Assembly: GCA_016795325.1 (NCBI GenBank)
Contig: JAEUHY010000032.1
Coordinates: 1 to 36,062, forward strand
Source of the DNA: Planctomycetota bacterium
Lineage (GTDB): Bacteria > Planctomycetota > UBA1135 > GCA-002686595
Reading direction: 5' to 3'
Length of the DNA stretch: 36,062 nt
The number at the start of each line of letters is the position of its first letter. Positions within the stretch are counted from its first letter, which is position 1. Position numbers and translations under genes: made by a program. Shown here piece after piece: positions 17,836 through 26,091 of this stretch. The notes beneath the pieces are model-generated. The model did not search any database, had not been told where the DNA came from, and saw nothing but the letters and a program-made list of their open reading frames with translations.

Positions 17836-18780
17836 ATGCGCATCGCAATCGTCACGCCCGCCGACCGCACGCTCCGCACGGGCAACCGCATCACGGCGCT
17901 GCGTTGGGCGCAGCGCCTGCGCGAGCTCGGGCACGGCGTGCGCGTGGCGACGCAGTGGAGCGGCGAGAACGCCGATGCGTTGATTGCGATCCACGCGGCG
18001 CGCAGCGCGGAGTCGGCGCTGCGCTGGGCGGAGCGCACGCCGCGTGCCCCGCTGATCGTGGTGCTGTCCGGCACGGACGTGTACGGCGAGCTCGACGCGA
18101 AGGCGCTGCAGTCTCTCGACGCAGCGCAGCGCATCGTCGCGCTCCAACCCCTGGCCTGCGCCCGGCTCGACGAGCGCCAGCGCGCCAAATGCACGCCGAT
18201 CGCGCAGTCCGCGCCCGACTGACGCGGACTCCCACGCACGCCGGAGGCGTTCGAGGTCTGCGTGGTCGCGCACCTGCGCGCCGTCAAGGATCCGCTGCTC
18301 GCCGCACGCGCGGCCGCGCGGTTGCCGCCCACCTCGCGCGTGCGCGTCACGCACCTGGGAGGAGCGCTCGACGCACACCTCGAGCGCGAGGCGCGCGCCG
18401 AGGCCGCGCGCAATCCACGCTACCGCTGGCTCGGCGCGCAGCCGCGCCGCGAGACGCTGCGCCGCATCGCCAGCTCGCACCTGCTCGCGCTGAGCTCGCG
18501 TTCCGAAGGCGGCGCGAGCGTCGTCGCCGAAGCGCTCATGGCGGACACGCCGGTCGTCGCGACGCGCATGGAGGGCGCGCTGGGGCAACTCGGCGCGGAC
18601 TATCCGGGCTATTTCGAGGTGGGCGACGAGGCCGGACTCGCCGCGCTGCTCGAGCGCGCCGAAAGCGACCCGCGCTTCTACGGCGAGCTCGAGAGCGCGT
18701 GCGCGCTGCGCCGCGCCGAGTTCGAGCCCGCGCGTGAACGGACGCGTTGGCGCGTGCTGCTGAGCGAACTGGCGACCTGA
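17836..18780 (+). pseudogene. senB: SenB-type selenosugar synthase (TIGR04348), interrupted by in-frame TGA
   Basis: The frame encodes a TIGR04348 glycosyltransferase, the family that includes SenB, which joins selenophosphate to a sugar nucleotide in selenoneine biosynthesis. The first part (17836-18222) shows GNRITALRWAQRLRELGHGV, ALIAIHAARSAES and VVLSGTDVYGEL. The second (18223-18780) shows FEVCVVAHLRAVKDPLLAAR, NPRYRWLG, the GT-B family E-x7-E motif in SEGGASVVAEAL, and DYPGYFEVGDEAGL. Both halves are in the same frame and together match the family length (315 codons). They are separated only by a TGA at 18220-18222 (codon 129), in the linker between the two Rossmann domains. No frameshift is needed. 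Options are a nonsense mutation (for example CGA to TGA), a sequencing error, or recoding. No SenA or SenC partner is adjacent, so function in selenoneine synthesis is inference. Confidence 0.85.
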
Positions 18781-18797
18781 CGCGCAGTGCGCGTCAG
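18777..18797. terminator. Bidirectional hairpin between convergent genes
   Basis: A perfect 9-bp inverted repeat (18777-18785 and 18789-18797, 3-nt loop) holds the stop codons of both the senB gene (plus) and the glycosyltransferase gene (minus) in its two arms. It probably ends or stabilises both transcripts. No T-tract is present on either side. Confidence 0.6.
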
Positions 18798-19663
18798 CGC
18801 CGGCGCGCAGCTTCGACAGCGTCGCGATCGACGCGGTGGAACGAAGTCGACGAGAGCAGCTCCGCAGCGGGCTTGGCCAAGAGATGGTCGTCGCTCGACA
18901 GGCGCTTGCGCGTGCGCCAGGCCTCGCGCAGCAGGCTCAGGCCGCTGGCGGCCGGAGCACTCTCGTCGTCGGCTTCGACGTTGAGCTGCGACACCGGGCT
19001 CTCGGCGATCTTGAAGCTGAAACTCTGCGCGATCGCGATCCACTCGATGGCGTAGGCCGGCCCCGAGACGCTCGCACGCTGTGCGATCTGTTTCGCGCAA
19101 CGTGCGCGGTACGCCTGCAGTCCGGACGAGCAGTCGTAGATACCGGTCGGCACGAGCAGCTGCGAGAGCTTGAGCACGGTCGTTTCGGCGGCGCGCTCGA
19201 GGAACGACTTCTTTCCGTTCGCTTCCATGCCCGGCAGCCGCCGCGACACCAGCGCGACGTCGGCGCCGGCGCGCAGCGAAGCCATCAACTTCGAGGCGTC
19301 GGCGATCGGCGCCTGCGTGTCGGGTTCGGCCACGACGAGCAACTCGCCGCGCGCGGCCAGCACGCCGGTGCGCACCGCGGCGCCGCGGCCCTTGGGTCGC
19401 TCGTGGCGCGCGACTCCGACGCCGTCGAAGTGGCTGCGCCAGCAGCGCACGACGCTCTCGAGGCCTTCGGGCGTGCCGTCGTCGACGAGCACGACCTCGA
19501 CCTTGGTGCGTTGCGTGCGCGCCATGGCGCGGATCGCGGTGAGCAACGTCGAAAGTGCGGAGTTCGGCCCCACCGGGACGACGAAACTCACGCCAAAACC
19601 AGACGTCGAGCCGGCGGCCGGCGTGGCCCCCTTGGCCTGCGGACGATGCGGAACCTGCCCCAT
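18794..19663 (-). CDS. Family 2 glycosyltransferase
   Basis: This 289-residue GT-A fold glycosyltransferase resembles dolichyl-phosphate/polyprenyl-phosphate sugar transferases. After a ~20-residue polar N-terminus the nucleotide-binding strand reads GVSFVVPVGPNS, then VVLVDDGTPEGLESV, then ERPKGRGAAVRTGVLAARGE. The position of the metal-binding D-x-D, usually VDADGQ, reads AEPDTQAP, so only one of the acidic residues is kept. YDCSSGLQAYRA corresponds to the acceptor-side D-x-x-S-G-F/L motif. There are no membrane spans, so it probably acts at the cytoplasmic face. The ATG at 19663 is supported by a GAGGGG site 6 bp upstream (19670-19675). The gene converges on senB across a shared hairpin, and the GHL10-like gene lies upstream on the same strand 80 bp away. 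The sugar and acceptor are unknown. Confidence 0.88.
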   Translation of the reverse strand: MGQVPHRPQAKGATPAAGSTSGFGVSFVVPVGPNSALSTLLTAIRAMARTQRTKVEVVLVDDGTPEGLESVVRCWRSHFDGVGVARHERPKGRGAAVRTGVLAARGELLVVAEPDTQAPIADASKLMASLRAGADVALVSRRLPGMEANGKKSFLERAAETTVLKLSQLLVPTGIYDCSSGLQAYRARCAKQIAQRASVSGPAYAIEWIAIAQSFSFKIAESPVSQLNVEADDESAPAASGLSLLREAWRTRKRLSSDDHLLAKPAAELLSSTSFHRVDRDAVEAARRR

Positions 19664-19743
19664 GTTGAACCCCTCTTCGATGCGCGGAAGACGGGGCCAA
19701 CTCGGCCCGCGGAGCGGGCGAACTTGAGCGCGCTCGCGTCAGT

Positions 19744-21729
19744 TCAGGGCAAGAGCACGAAGTGCACGCCGCCGGTCAACCCGATCGTCGAACCGTCGGG
19801 GTGCTGGGGGTCGCGGCTCCACACCTGGCCGTAGAGCGGGCTGCCCGCGCCCAGCCCCTTGGAGGCGAGGAAGGCGTGGCTGAGGAACTGGTCGTAAACG
19901 CCCGTGCAACTCGACCCGCTGGCCGCGCCGCCCGAATCGATCGCGGGCGCGCGCTGCACCGGCGATTGCACGCACAGCGTGCCGCCGCCGAAGGGCGCGG
20001 CATGCGGCACGGCCCCGAAGAAGAACAGGCCGCTCTTGTTGTTCACGACGTTCGTCGCGAGCACGTGCAGGTCATCGGCGCCGCTCAGCGAGGTCGTGCC
20101 CGTCAGGTCGAGTTGCGGCGTGCAACCCAGGCTGTTGACCTTCGCGGTGCAGTAGTAGACGGCCTCGTCGCGGTACACCAGGCGCACGCCGTCGGCGCTG
20201 GTGAACTCCGCCGCGCTCGAGCCCTGGTTCGAGACGAGCACGCGCCGCGCCAGCGGACCAGCCGAGAAGAAGTAGCGCCCCAGCAGAACCCAACGCCCTC
20301 CGTTCGTGCGCTGGTCGACGTTGACGCTCGTGACGCCGCCGGCGTGATGCACGTCGTAACGCGCGGCCGGGTTGCGGTTCGACGAGGCCGTGTGCCACGA
20401 GTAGACGTCGTAGGCGCCGGTGCGCGGCAGCGCGGCCTGGAACTCCGCCGTCGAGATCGCGCCGCCGGGCGCGACGCGCGAACTGAATTGGAAGAAGTCC
20501 GGCTGCGCGGAGTTGGTCCAACCCGGACCGGCCTCGGCGTAGAGCGTGGCGCTCGTCACCGGATCGGCGTTGTCGACCACGATCGTGTGGCTGTCGGGCG
20601 CGACGAACGGATTGACCGCCGGCGCGTTCCAGGGCTGGCCGGGGTCGGGCAGGTTGTCGATCTCGTCCTGGATCGCGATCGGGCCGGAGTAGTTGTGGTA
20701 GACCCACAGACAGCCGTGCGGCACGCCCTGGCCGCGCGCGTAGTTGAGTTGATCGCGCACGAGCGACCAATCGTTCGTCTCCTGCGCGCGGAAGCCGACG
20801 CCGAGTTTGGCGACGTGCACGCCCGCCGCGTTCTTCTGCGCGTTGAACTCGGTTTGGAACGAGCTCAACGAGGTCATGTACATCTGCGGGATGACGAGGT
20901 CCAGGTAGCCGCCGGCGACCCACTGGTTCCAGCGCTGCATGTGCTGCGTCCAGCCGTAGGAGCCGACGGGCGCAGACGAGACGACCAGCTTGGGATTCGC
21001 CTGTTTGATCGTCTGGTAGCACTGCTGGACGACGTTGTTGACCAGCCCTTCGCGGAACGTGACCCAGGTCGAGTTGTTGACGTTCGTCGGCGGGCTGACG
21101 CCGAACTGCGCCTGGTACGCCGCAACCGTCGACGCTTCGTAGCCGTACTCGCGCCCGGTCGTCTTGCGCCCCCAGCGGATGCGGTCGACTTGGATGTCGT
21201 CGAAGTCGTAGTTCTCCGCCAGCTCGCGCACCATGTCGCGCATCAGCGCAATCACGCTCGGGTGGCTGGGGGACAAGAAGACGAAGCCGCCGTTTTCGCC
21301 TGTCACCGCGGAGCCGCTTTGGTCGCGCGCGAGCCAGTCGGGGTGCGCCACCGCGACCGGATGCGTGCTCGACGACAGAGCCAGGCCGTACTCGAACCAC
21401 GCGCCGACCTCGAGGCCTTCCTCATGGAAGATGCGCACGAGATGGCGCGACCAGTCGAAGCTCGGATGGCCCCACGAACCACCGGCCGCTTGGAACGCCT
21501 TGCTCGGCCAGTACGTCAGGCCTCCGCCGCCGTAAACGTTGAAATACACGGTGTTCATGCCGCCCGCGCGGATGTTCTGCGCGATGGCGCGCAGCCCGGA
21601 CTCGGACTGCGTGAGGTAGGTGTACTGCGTCAGCCAGCACGCGCGCACTTCCTGCGCCTGCGCGTGCGCGGCGCTCAAGAGGAGCGCGAAGACGGCCAGA
21701 CCGGAGAGCTTGGAGATGGTCGAAGACAC
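19744..21729 (-). CDS. Secreted GHL10/DUF187-type glycosidase-like protein with C-terminal Cys-rich domain
   Basis: This exported multidomain protein has about 661 residues from the GTG at 21729. That start gives a classic signal peptide (VSSTISKLSGLAVFALLLSA, then AHAQA); an ATG at 21828 adds 33 residues and is less likely. The catalytic-type TIM barrel of the GHL10 (DUF187) family follows: ACWLTQYTYLTQSESGLRAI, GGMNTVYFNVYGGGG, YDFDDIQVDRIRWG, LVVSSAPVGSYG and LDLVIPQMYMTS. About residues 400-520 look like a golvesin-type beta domain (LPRTGAYDVYSWH and GGRWVLLGRYFF). The last 136 residues are the YCTAKVNSLGC domain shared with two neighbours. Related enzymes hydrolyse cell-wall or exopolysaccharide glycans; the substrate here is unknown. 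It is divergent from the gene at 21932 across a palindrome. Confidence 0.88.
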   Translation of the reverse strand: MSSTISKLSGLAVFALLLSAAHAQAQEVRACWLTQYTYLTQSESGLRAIAQNIRAGGMNTVYFNVYGGGGLTYWPSKAFQAAGGSWGHPSFDWSRHLVRIFHEEGLEVGAWFEYGLALSSSTHPVAVAHPDWLARDQSGSAVTGENGGFVFLSPSHPSVIALMRDMVRELAENYDFDDIQVDRIRWGRKTTGREYGYEASTVAAYQAQFGVSPPTNVNNSTWVTFREGLVNNVVQQCYQTIKQANPKLVVSSAPVGSYGWTQHMQRWNQWVAGGYLDLVIPQMYMTSLSSFQTEFNAQKNAAGVHVAKLGVGFRAQETNDWSLVRDQLNYARGQGVPHGCLWVYHNYSGPIAIQDEIDNLPDPGQPWNAPAVNPFVAPDSHTIVVDNADPVTSATLYAEAGPGWTNSAQPDFFQFSSRVAPGGAISTAEFQAALPRTGAYDVYSWHTASSNRNPAARYDVHHAGGVTSVNVDQRTNGGRWVLLGRYFFSAGPLARRVLVSNQGSSAAEFTSADGVRLVYRDEAVYYCTAKVNSLGCTPQLDLTGTTSLSGADDLHVLATNVVNNKSGLFFFGAVPHAAPFGGGTLCVQSPVQRAPAIDSGGAASGSSCTGVYDQFLSHAFLASKGLGAGSPLYGQVWSRDPQHPDGSTIGLTGGVHFVLLP

Positions 21730-21858
21730 GTGCGGTGCGAAGAGAAAAAGTTGCGGGGAAATCGGACGCAGCCGAGGCGCGATGGAACGGTTCGAGCTTA
21801 CCCACAAAAGGAAGTTCCTGAGTAGCATGGCGCGGGGGCGTGGATGCCGTGCAGCGCG

Positions 21859-21884
21859 GACCTGTGGCAGGTCCTGCACAGGTC
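21859..21884. promoter_or_regulatory. 26-bp near-palindrome between divergent secreted-protein genes
   Basis: The sequence is two-fold symmetric around T21872: GACCTGTG (21859-21866), one extra G, CAGG (21868-21871), then CCTG and CACAGGTC (21873-21884). All 12 paired positions match, with a single unpaired base in the left arm. It lies 47 bp before the start at 21932 and upstream of the opposite-strand gene, where an operator for a dimeric regulator would be. It could also fold as an RNA hairpin if inside a leader. Confidence 0.5.
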
Positions 21885-21931
21885 GGCGATCGATGCGCTC
21901 TCCCCCAAAACTCAGGAGTTTTTCCATCACC

Positions 21932-23368
21932 ATGAACACCACCGTCAAAGCCGCCTTCGCGGCCGCGCTGCTCGCGGGCAGCGCCTCCGCCCAGGTCACC
22001 TTCACGCAGTTGGCGACCGTCAACATCGCCTCGACCTCCAACATCGCCAACCCCGAGTACATCGGCGCCAATGCGTCCGGCGTCGCCTGGGACGGCTCGC
22101 GCCTGTTCCTCGCAGGCTTCAACAACACCGGCGCGGCCGCCGACGTCGCGATCGTCGAAGTGCTGAACCCGCTCAGCGGAACTCCGACCTACAACAAGTT
22201 CGGCGTGCAGGCCGCCACTCCGGCGCAGCGCGGCTACTCGGGCCTCGACATCGAAGGCAACACGCTGTTCGCGGCCTACGACCGCGGCGTGAGCGATCCC
22301 AACGGCATCACCGCTTACTCGCTCTCGGGAACCAGCCTGTGGGCGCAAGCCGGACGCGGCGGCAGCGGCGTCGGCCGTGATCCCGGCTTCGGCGGCGTCG
22401 ACTTCGGCGCGGGCTGGACGAGCTTCGGCTCGGGCCGCCGCGCGCTCAACGACGAAGTCTCCGGCGCCGTGCTGTACAGCGGCACGACCGGCACGATCAT
22501 CAACGGCTCGGGCACGGGCACGTTCTGGCGCGACATGGACTTCGACGCGGCCACGGGCGACATCTGGCTGCGCGAAGGCAACAACCTGATCCGTGCGCCG
22601 CGCACGGGCGGCAACACGACGGCCACGGCGCTCCTGGTGGTCGACGAAGTCGAGGCCGACTCGGTGGCCGGTCAGAACGTCGCCTACATGAGCTCGAACT
22701 ACGGCGACCTCGTCATCTACAACGATCGCCCGAACACCTCGGGCGGGCAGGACTTCCTCGCGCTGATCAAGGCTGTGACGCCGGCCGGCGCACCGCAGAC
22801 GATCAACTGGGGTTCGTTCCTCCCGATCAACTACCCGCTCGGCGCGGGCTGGTACGACTTCTCGTGGCACGAGGCGACCAACACGCTCGCGCTGCTCGAC
22901 TTCACGCAGCGCGCGGTCTACATCTTCCGCCGCGAACCGCCGGCGCCGACGAACTACTGCACTGCGGGCACGAGCACCAACGGCTGTGTCGCGACGATGA
23001 GTTCGGTGGGTGCGCCCAGCGTCTCGCAGGCGACTCCGTTCTCGATCAACACGACCAACGTCGAAGGCGCCAAGCAGGGCATCCTGTTCTACGGCACCGA
23101 CCCGGTGGCGCTCCCCTGGGCCTCCGGCAGCACGAGCTTCATCTGCGTCAAGTCGCCCACGCAGCGCGCGGGCTCGCAGACCTCGGGCGGCACGGTCAAC
23201 ACCTGCAGCGGCGCGTTCACGCTCGATTGGAACGCGTGGATGAGCGCCAATCCGTCGCTGCCCTTCATCGCGGGCGACGCCTACTACATCCAGAGCTGGT
23301 ACCGCGATCCGCCGGCGGTCAAGACGACCAACCTCTCGGACGGTTTGGTGTTCTACCTCGCGCCCTGA
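21932..23368 (+). CDS. Secreted protein with beta-propeller-like body and C-terminal Cys-rich domain
   Basis: This 478-residue exported protein begins with a signal peptide (MNTTVKAAFAAALLAGSASA, cleaved before QVTF) after an AGGAG site about 13 bp upstream. Residues ~20-335 contain short, regularly spaced beta segments such as ANASGVAWDGSRLFLAGF, YSGLDIEGNTLFAAYD and FWRDMDFDAATGDIWLR. These resemble blades of an NHL/SMP-type beta-propeller, but I do not recognise a named family and see no catalytic motif. Residues 342-478 (22955-23365) are the shared domain starting YCTAGTSTNGC, with four conserved Cys, a WYRDPP motif and the end LVFYLAP. It is divergently arranged with the GHL10-like protein, which carries the same domain, suggesting co-regulation and a shared destination outside the cell. 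A hairpin follows the stop. Confidence 0.85.
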   Translation: MNTTVKAAFAAALLAGSASAQVTFTQLATVNIASTSNIANPEYIGANASGVAWDGSRLFLAGFNNTGAAADVAIVEVLNPLSGTPTYNKFGVQAATPAQRGYSGLDIEGNTLFAAYDRGVSDPNGITAYSLSGTSLWAQAGRGGSGVGRDPGFGGVDFGAGWTSFGSGRRALNDEVSGAVLYSGTTGTIINGSGTGTFWRDMDFDAATGDIWLREGNNLIRAPRTGGNTTATALLVVDEVEADSVAGQNVAYMSSNYGDLVIYNDRPNTSGGQDFLALIKAVTPAGAPQTINWGSFLPINYPLGAGWYDFSWHEATNTLALLDFTQRAVYIFRREPPAPTNYCTAGTSTNGCVATMSSVGAPSVSQATPFSINTTNVEGAKQGILFYGTDPVALPWASGSTSFICVKSPTQRAGSQTSGGTVNTCSGAFTLDWNAWMSANPSLPFIAGDAYYIQSWYRDPPAVKTTNLSDGLVFYLAP

Positions 23369-23407
23369 CTCACTCCCTGGGCGCGGCCTGAACGGAGCGC
23401 AAGCGCG

Positions 23408-23432
23408 GGGCGTCGGCGTCGAGCCGGCGCCC
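23408..23432 (+). terminator. Hairpin terminator after the secreted propeller-like gene
   Basis: A 10-bp GC-rich stem with one G-U pair (23408-23417 and 23423-23432, loop GTCGA) lies about 40 bp after the stop at 23368 and is followed within 8 nt by TTTT. The rest of the 268-bp spacer up to the M1 gene shows no gene. Confidence 0.65.
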
Positions 23433-23637
23433 TGCGTCGTTTTCGGCGCGGCCCTCGGAGCCTCCAACGGAATGAGGCGTGGATGCTCGGGCGCGAGGGC
23501 GCCGCTCGAGCACAGGACAGCGCGTGCGGGCGCCGCGAGGCATTTCGTTTGAGGCTCTTACGCCGCTGGGGCTGCGCGTTCGCGCGTGCGAGCTACCGTG
23601 GCGCGCCCTCCCCCACGCGCCCACCCACACCCGCCCC

Positions 23638-26091
23638 ATGCGACTGCGCCACCACGCCACGCTCACCTGCGCCTTCTTCGCCCTGCTCGCCGCCGGCTGG
23701 ACCTTCGGCCAGGACGCACGCGAGCGCGAGGACCGCTTCCGCCAACTGCAGGAGCTGCTGCCGACGCCGAGCGACTACCGCGCGGCCTCGGGCGCACCCG
23801 GACACCGCTACTGGCAACAACGCGCCGACTACGTGATCGACGTCTCGATCGACGAGAAAGCGCGCCAGCTCACCGGCCGCGAACGCGTCACGTACCACAA
23901 CAACTCGCCGGACGCGCTCGCCTACCTGTGGGTGCAGCTCGACGCGAACATCTTCGCGCCGCACTCGCACGCGGTGCAGACGCAACAAGCGCCGGACCTG
24001 AACGCTCCGAGCTTCAACAGCCTCGAGCGCCTGCTCGGCCGACGCGAGTTCGACGGTTCGTGCAAGCTCGCCGGCGTGCGCGGCGCCGACGGGCGCGAGC
24101 TCGCGCACAAGGTGGTCGACACGATGCTGCGTCTCGACTTGGCCCAGCCGCTCGCCCCGGGCGCGAGCACGAGCTTCGAGATCGATTGGTCCTACGCCAT
24201 CAACGACGCCAAGGCCATCGGCGGCCGCACGGGCTACGAGTTCTTCGAGGACGACGGCAACTGCATCTTCGAGCTCGCGCAGTGGTTCCCGCGCATGTGC
24301 GCGTACACCGACGTCAACGGCTGGCAACACAAGCAGTTCCTCGGCCAAGGCGAGTTCACGCTCGAGTTCGGCGACTACCTAGTGCGGATCGACGTGCCCG
24401 CGGACCACATCGTCGCGTCGACGGGCGTGCTGCAGAACCCGGCGGACGTGCTGAGCGCCGCGCAACGTGAGCGCCTGGCGCAGGCCGAGGGCGCCGAGAA
24501 GCCGGTGATGATCGTCACGCTCGACGAAGCCGCCGAGAACGAGAAGCAGGGCAGCGACGAGCGCCGCACGTGGGTCTTCAAGGCCGAGAACGTGCGCGAT
24601 TTCGCCTTTGCGAGCTCGCGCAAGTACCTGTGGGATGCGGTGCGCTACCAGCTGAGCGGCAAGCCGGTGTGGTGCATGAGCTTCTATCCCAAGGAAGCCG
24701 AACCGCTGTGGAGCAAGTACTCCACGCACGCGATCGTGCACACGCTCGACATCTACTCGCGGCACACCTTCGACTACCCCTATCCGGTCGCGCAGTCGGT
24801 CAACGGTCCGGTGGGCGGCATGGAGTACCCGATGATCAGCTTCAACGGCCCGCGGCCGGAGAAGGACGGCACGTACTCCTCGGGGACCAAGTACGGACTG
24901 ATCTCGGTGATCATCCACGAGGTCGGGCACAACTACTTCCCGATGATCGTCAACTCCGACGAGCGCGACTGGTCGTGGATGGACGAAGGGCTCAACACCT
25001 TCTGCCAGTTCCTCGCCGAGCAGGAGTGGGAGACAAAGTACCCCTCGGGCCGCGGCGAGCCGCGCAACATCACCGGCTACATGAAGGGCGCGAACCAAGT
25101 GCCGATCATGACCCAGTCGGACTCGGTCGTGAACTTCGGGCCCAACGCGTACTCCAAGCCTGCGACGGCGCTCAACGTGCTGCGCGAAACGGTGATGGGC
25201 CGCGAGTTGTTCGACTTCGCGTTCAAGAGCTACGCGCAGCGCTGGATGTTCAAGCGCCCGCAGCCCGCGGACTTCTTCCGCAGCATGGAAGACGCCAGCG
25301 CGGTCGACCTCGACTGGTTCTGGCGCGGCTGGTTCTATTCGACCGACCACGTCGACATGGCGCTGCGCAACGTGAAGCTCTTCACCCTGAGCACGCTTGA
25401 TCCGCGCGTAGAGAACGAGCGCAAGCGCCGCGAGCGCGACGAGAAGCCGCAGACGCTGACGCAGCTGCGCAACGCCGCGCTGGAGAAGCGCGTCGAGATC
25501 TATCCGGAGCTGGCCGACTTCTACAACAGCTACGACGCGCTCACGCCGACGGCGGCGGACATCGAGCGCTACGAGAAGTTGGTCGAGAAGCTCACCGAGA
25601 AGGAGAAGGCGCTGCTGGCGGCGAACCTGCACTTCTACGTGCTCGAGTTCGAGAACGTCGGCGGGCTGCCGTCGCCGCTGCCGGTGCGCGTCGACTACGC
25701 GGACGGCTCGAACGAAGAGTTCAGCGTGCCGGCCGAGATCTGGCGCCAGTCGCCCGACAAGGTCACCAAGCTGTGGATCGCCACGCGCCCCGCCGAGCGC
25801 TTCGTGCTCGACCCGCGCGGCCAGATCGCCGACTGCGACGAGTCGAACAACGCTTGGCCGCCCAAGATCGGCGAGACACGCGTCGCGCCGAGCAAGCAGG
25901 AGCGCGGCGGCGAGCGTTCGAACCCGATGCAGCAGAAGGCTGCTGAAGAGGCCAAGGCGCGCAAGGCCGCAGAGAAAGGCGCTGAAAAGGGCGCGGAAGG
26001 CCCGCCCGCGACTCCGCCGAAGCCCGCTGCGGAGCGCGGCGCGTCCGCGGACATCAAGCCGCCCGAGGGCGGCGGCTCAAACGGCGGCTGA
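23638..26091 (+). CDS. Secreted M1 family metallopeptidase
   Basis: This 817-residue zinc aminopeptidase-like protein is exported by a signal peptide (RHHATLTCAFFALLAAGWTF, cleaved near FGQ). The N-terminal beta domain (about 55-320) includes YVIDVSIDEKARQLTGRERV. The exopeptidase motif is GGMEYPMI, and the zinc site is H427-E-V-G-H431 with the third ligand Glu450, the family's HEXXH-18-E pattern. Residues beyond ~600 hold a charged helical region, and the last ~70 are a Lys/Ala/Glu/Pro-rich disordered tail (KAAEKGAEKGAEGPP) ending in a Gly run. The ATG at 23638 was chosen because it begins the signal peptide; the frame is open upstream without conserved sequence. The tail overlaps the opposing histidine kinase gene by 15 bp. 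It probably digests extracellular peptides alongside the S10 peptidase. Confidence 0.94.
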   Translation: MRLRHHATLTCAFFALLAAGWTFGQDAREREDRFRQLQELLPTPSDYRAASGAPGHRYWQQRADYVIDVSIDEKARQLTGRERVTYHNNSPDALAYLWVQLDANIFAPHSHAVQTQQAPDLNAPSFNSLERLLGRREFDGSCKLAGVRGADGRELAHKVVDTMLRLDLAQPLAPGASTSFEIDWSYAINDAKAIGGRTGYEFFEDDGNCIFELAQWFPRMCAYTDVNGWQHKQFLGQGEFTLEFGDYLVRIDVPADHIVASTGVLQNPADVLSAAQRERLAQAEGAEKPVMIVTLDEAAENEKQGSDERRTWVFKAENVRDFAFASSRKYLWDAVRYQLSGKPVWCMSFYPKEAEPLWSKYSTHAIVHTLDIYSRHTFDYPYPVAQSVNGPVGGMEYPMISFNGPRPEKDGTYSSGTKYGLISVIIHEVGHNYFPMIVNSDERDWSWMDEGLNTFCQFLAEQEWETKYPSGRGEPRNITGYMKGANQVPIMTQSDSVVNFGPNAYSKPATALNVLRETVMGRELFDFAFKSYAQRWMFKRPQPADFFRSMEDASAVDLDWFWRGWFYSTDHVDMALRNVKLFTLSTLDPRVENERKRRERDEKPQTLTQLRNAALEKRVEIYPELADFYNSYDALTPTAADIERYEKLVEKLTEKEKALLAANLHFYVLEFENVGGLPSPLPVRVDYADGSNEEFSVPAEIWRQSPDKVTKLWIATRPAERFVLDPRGQIADCDESNNAWPPKIGETRVAPSKQERGGERSNPMQQKAAEEAKARKAAEKGAEKGAEGPPATPPKPAAERGASADIKPPEGGGSNGG

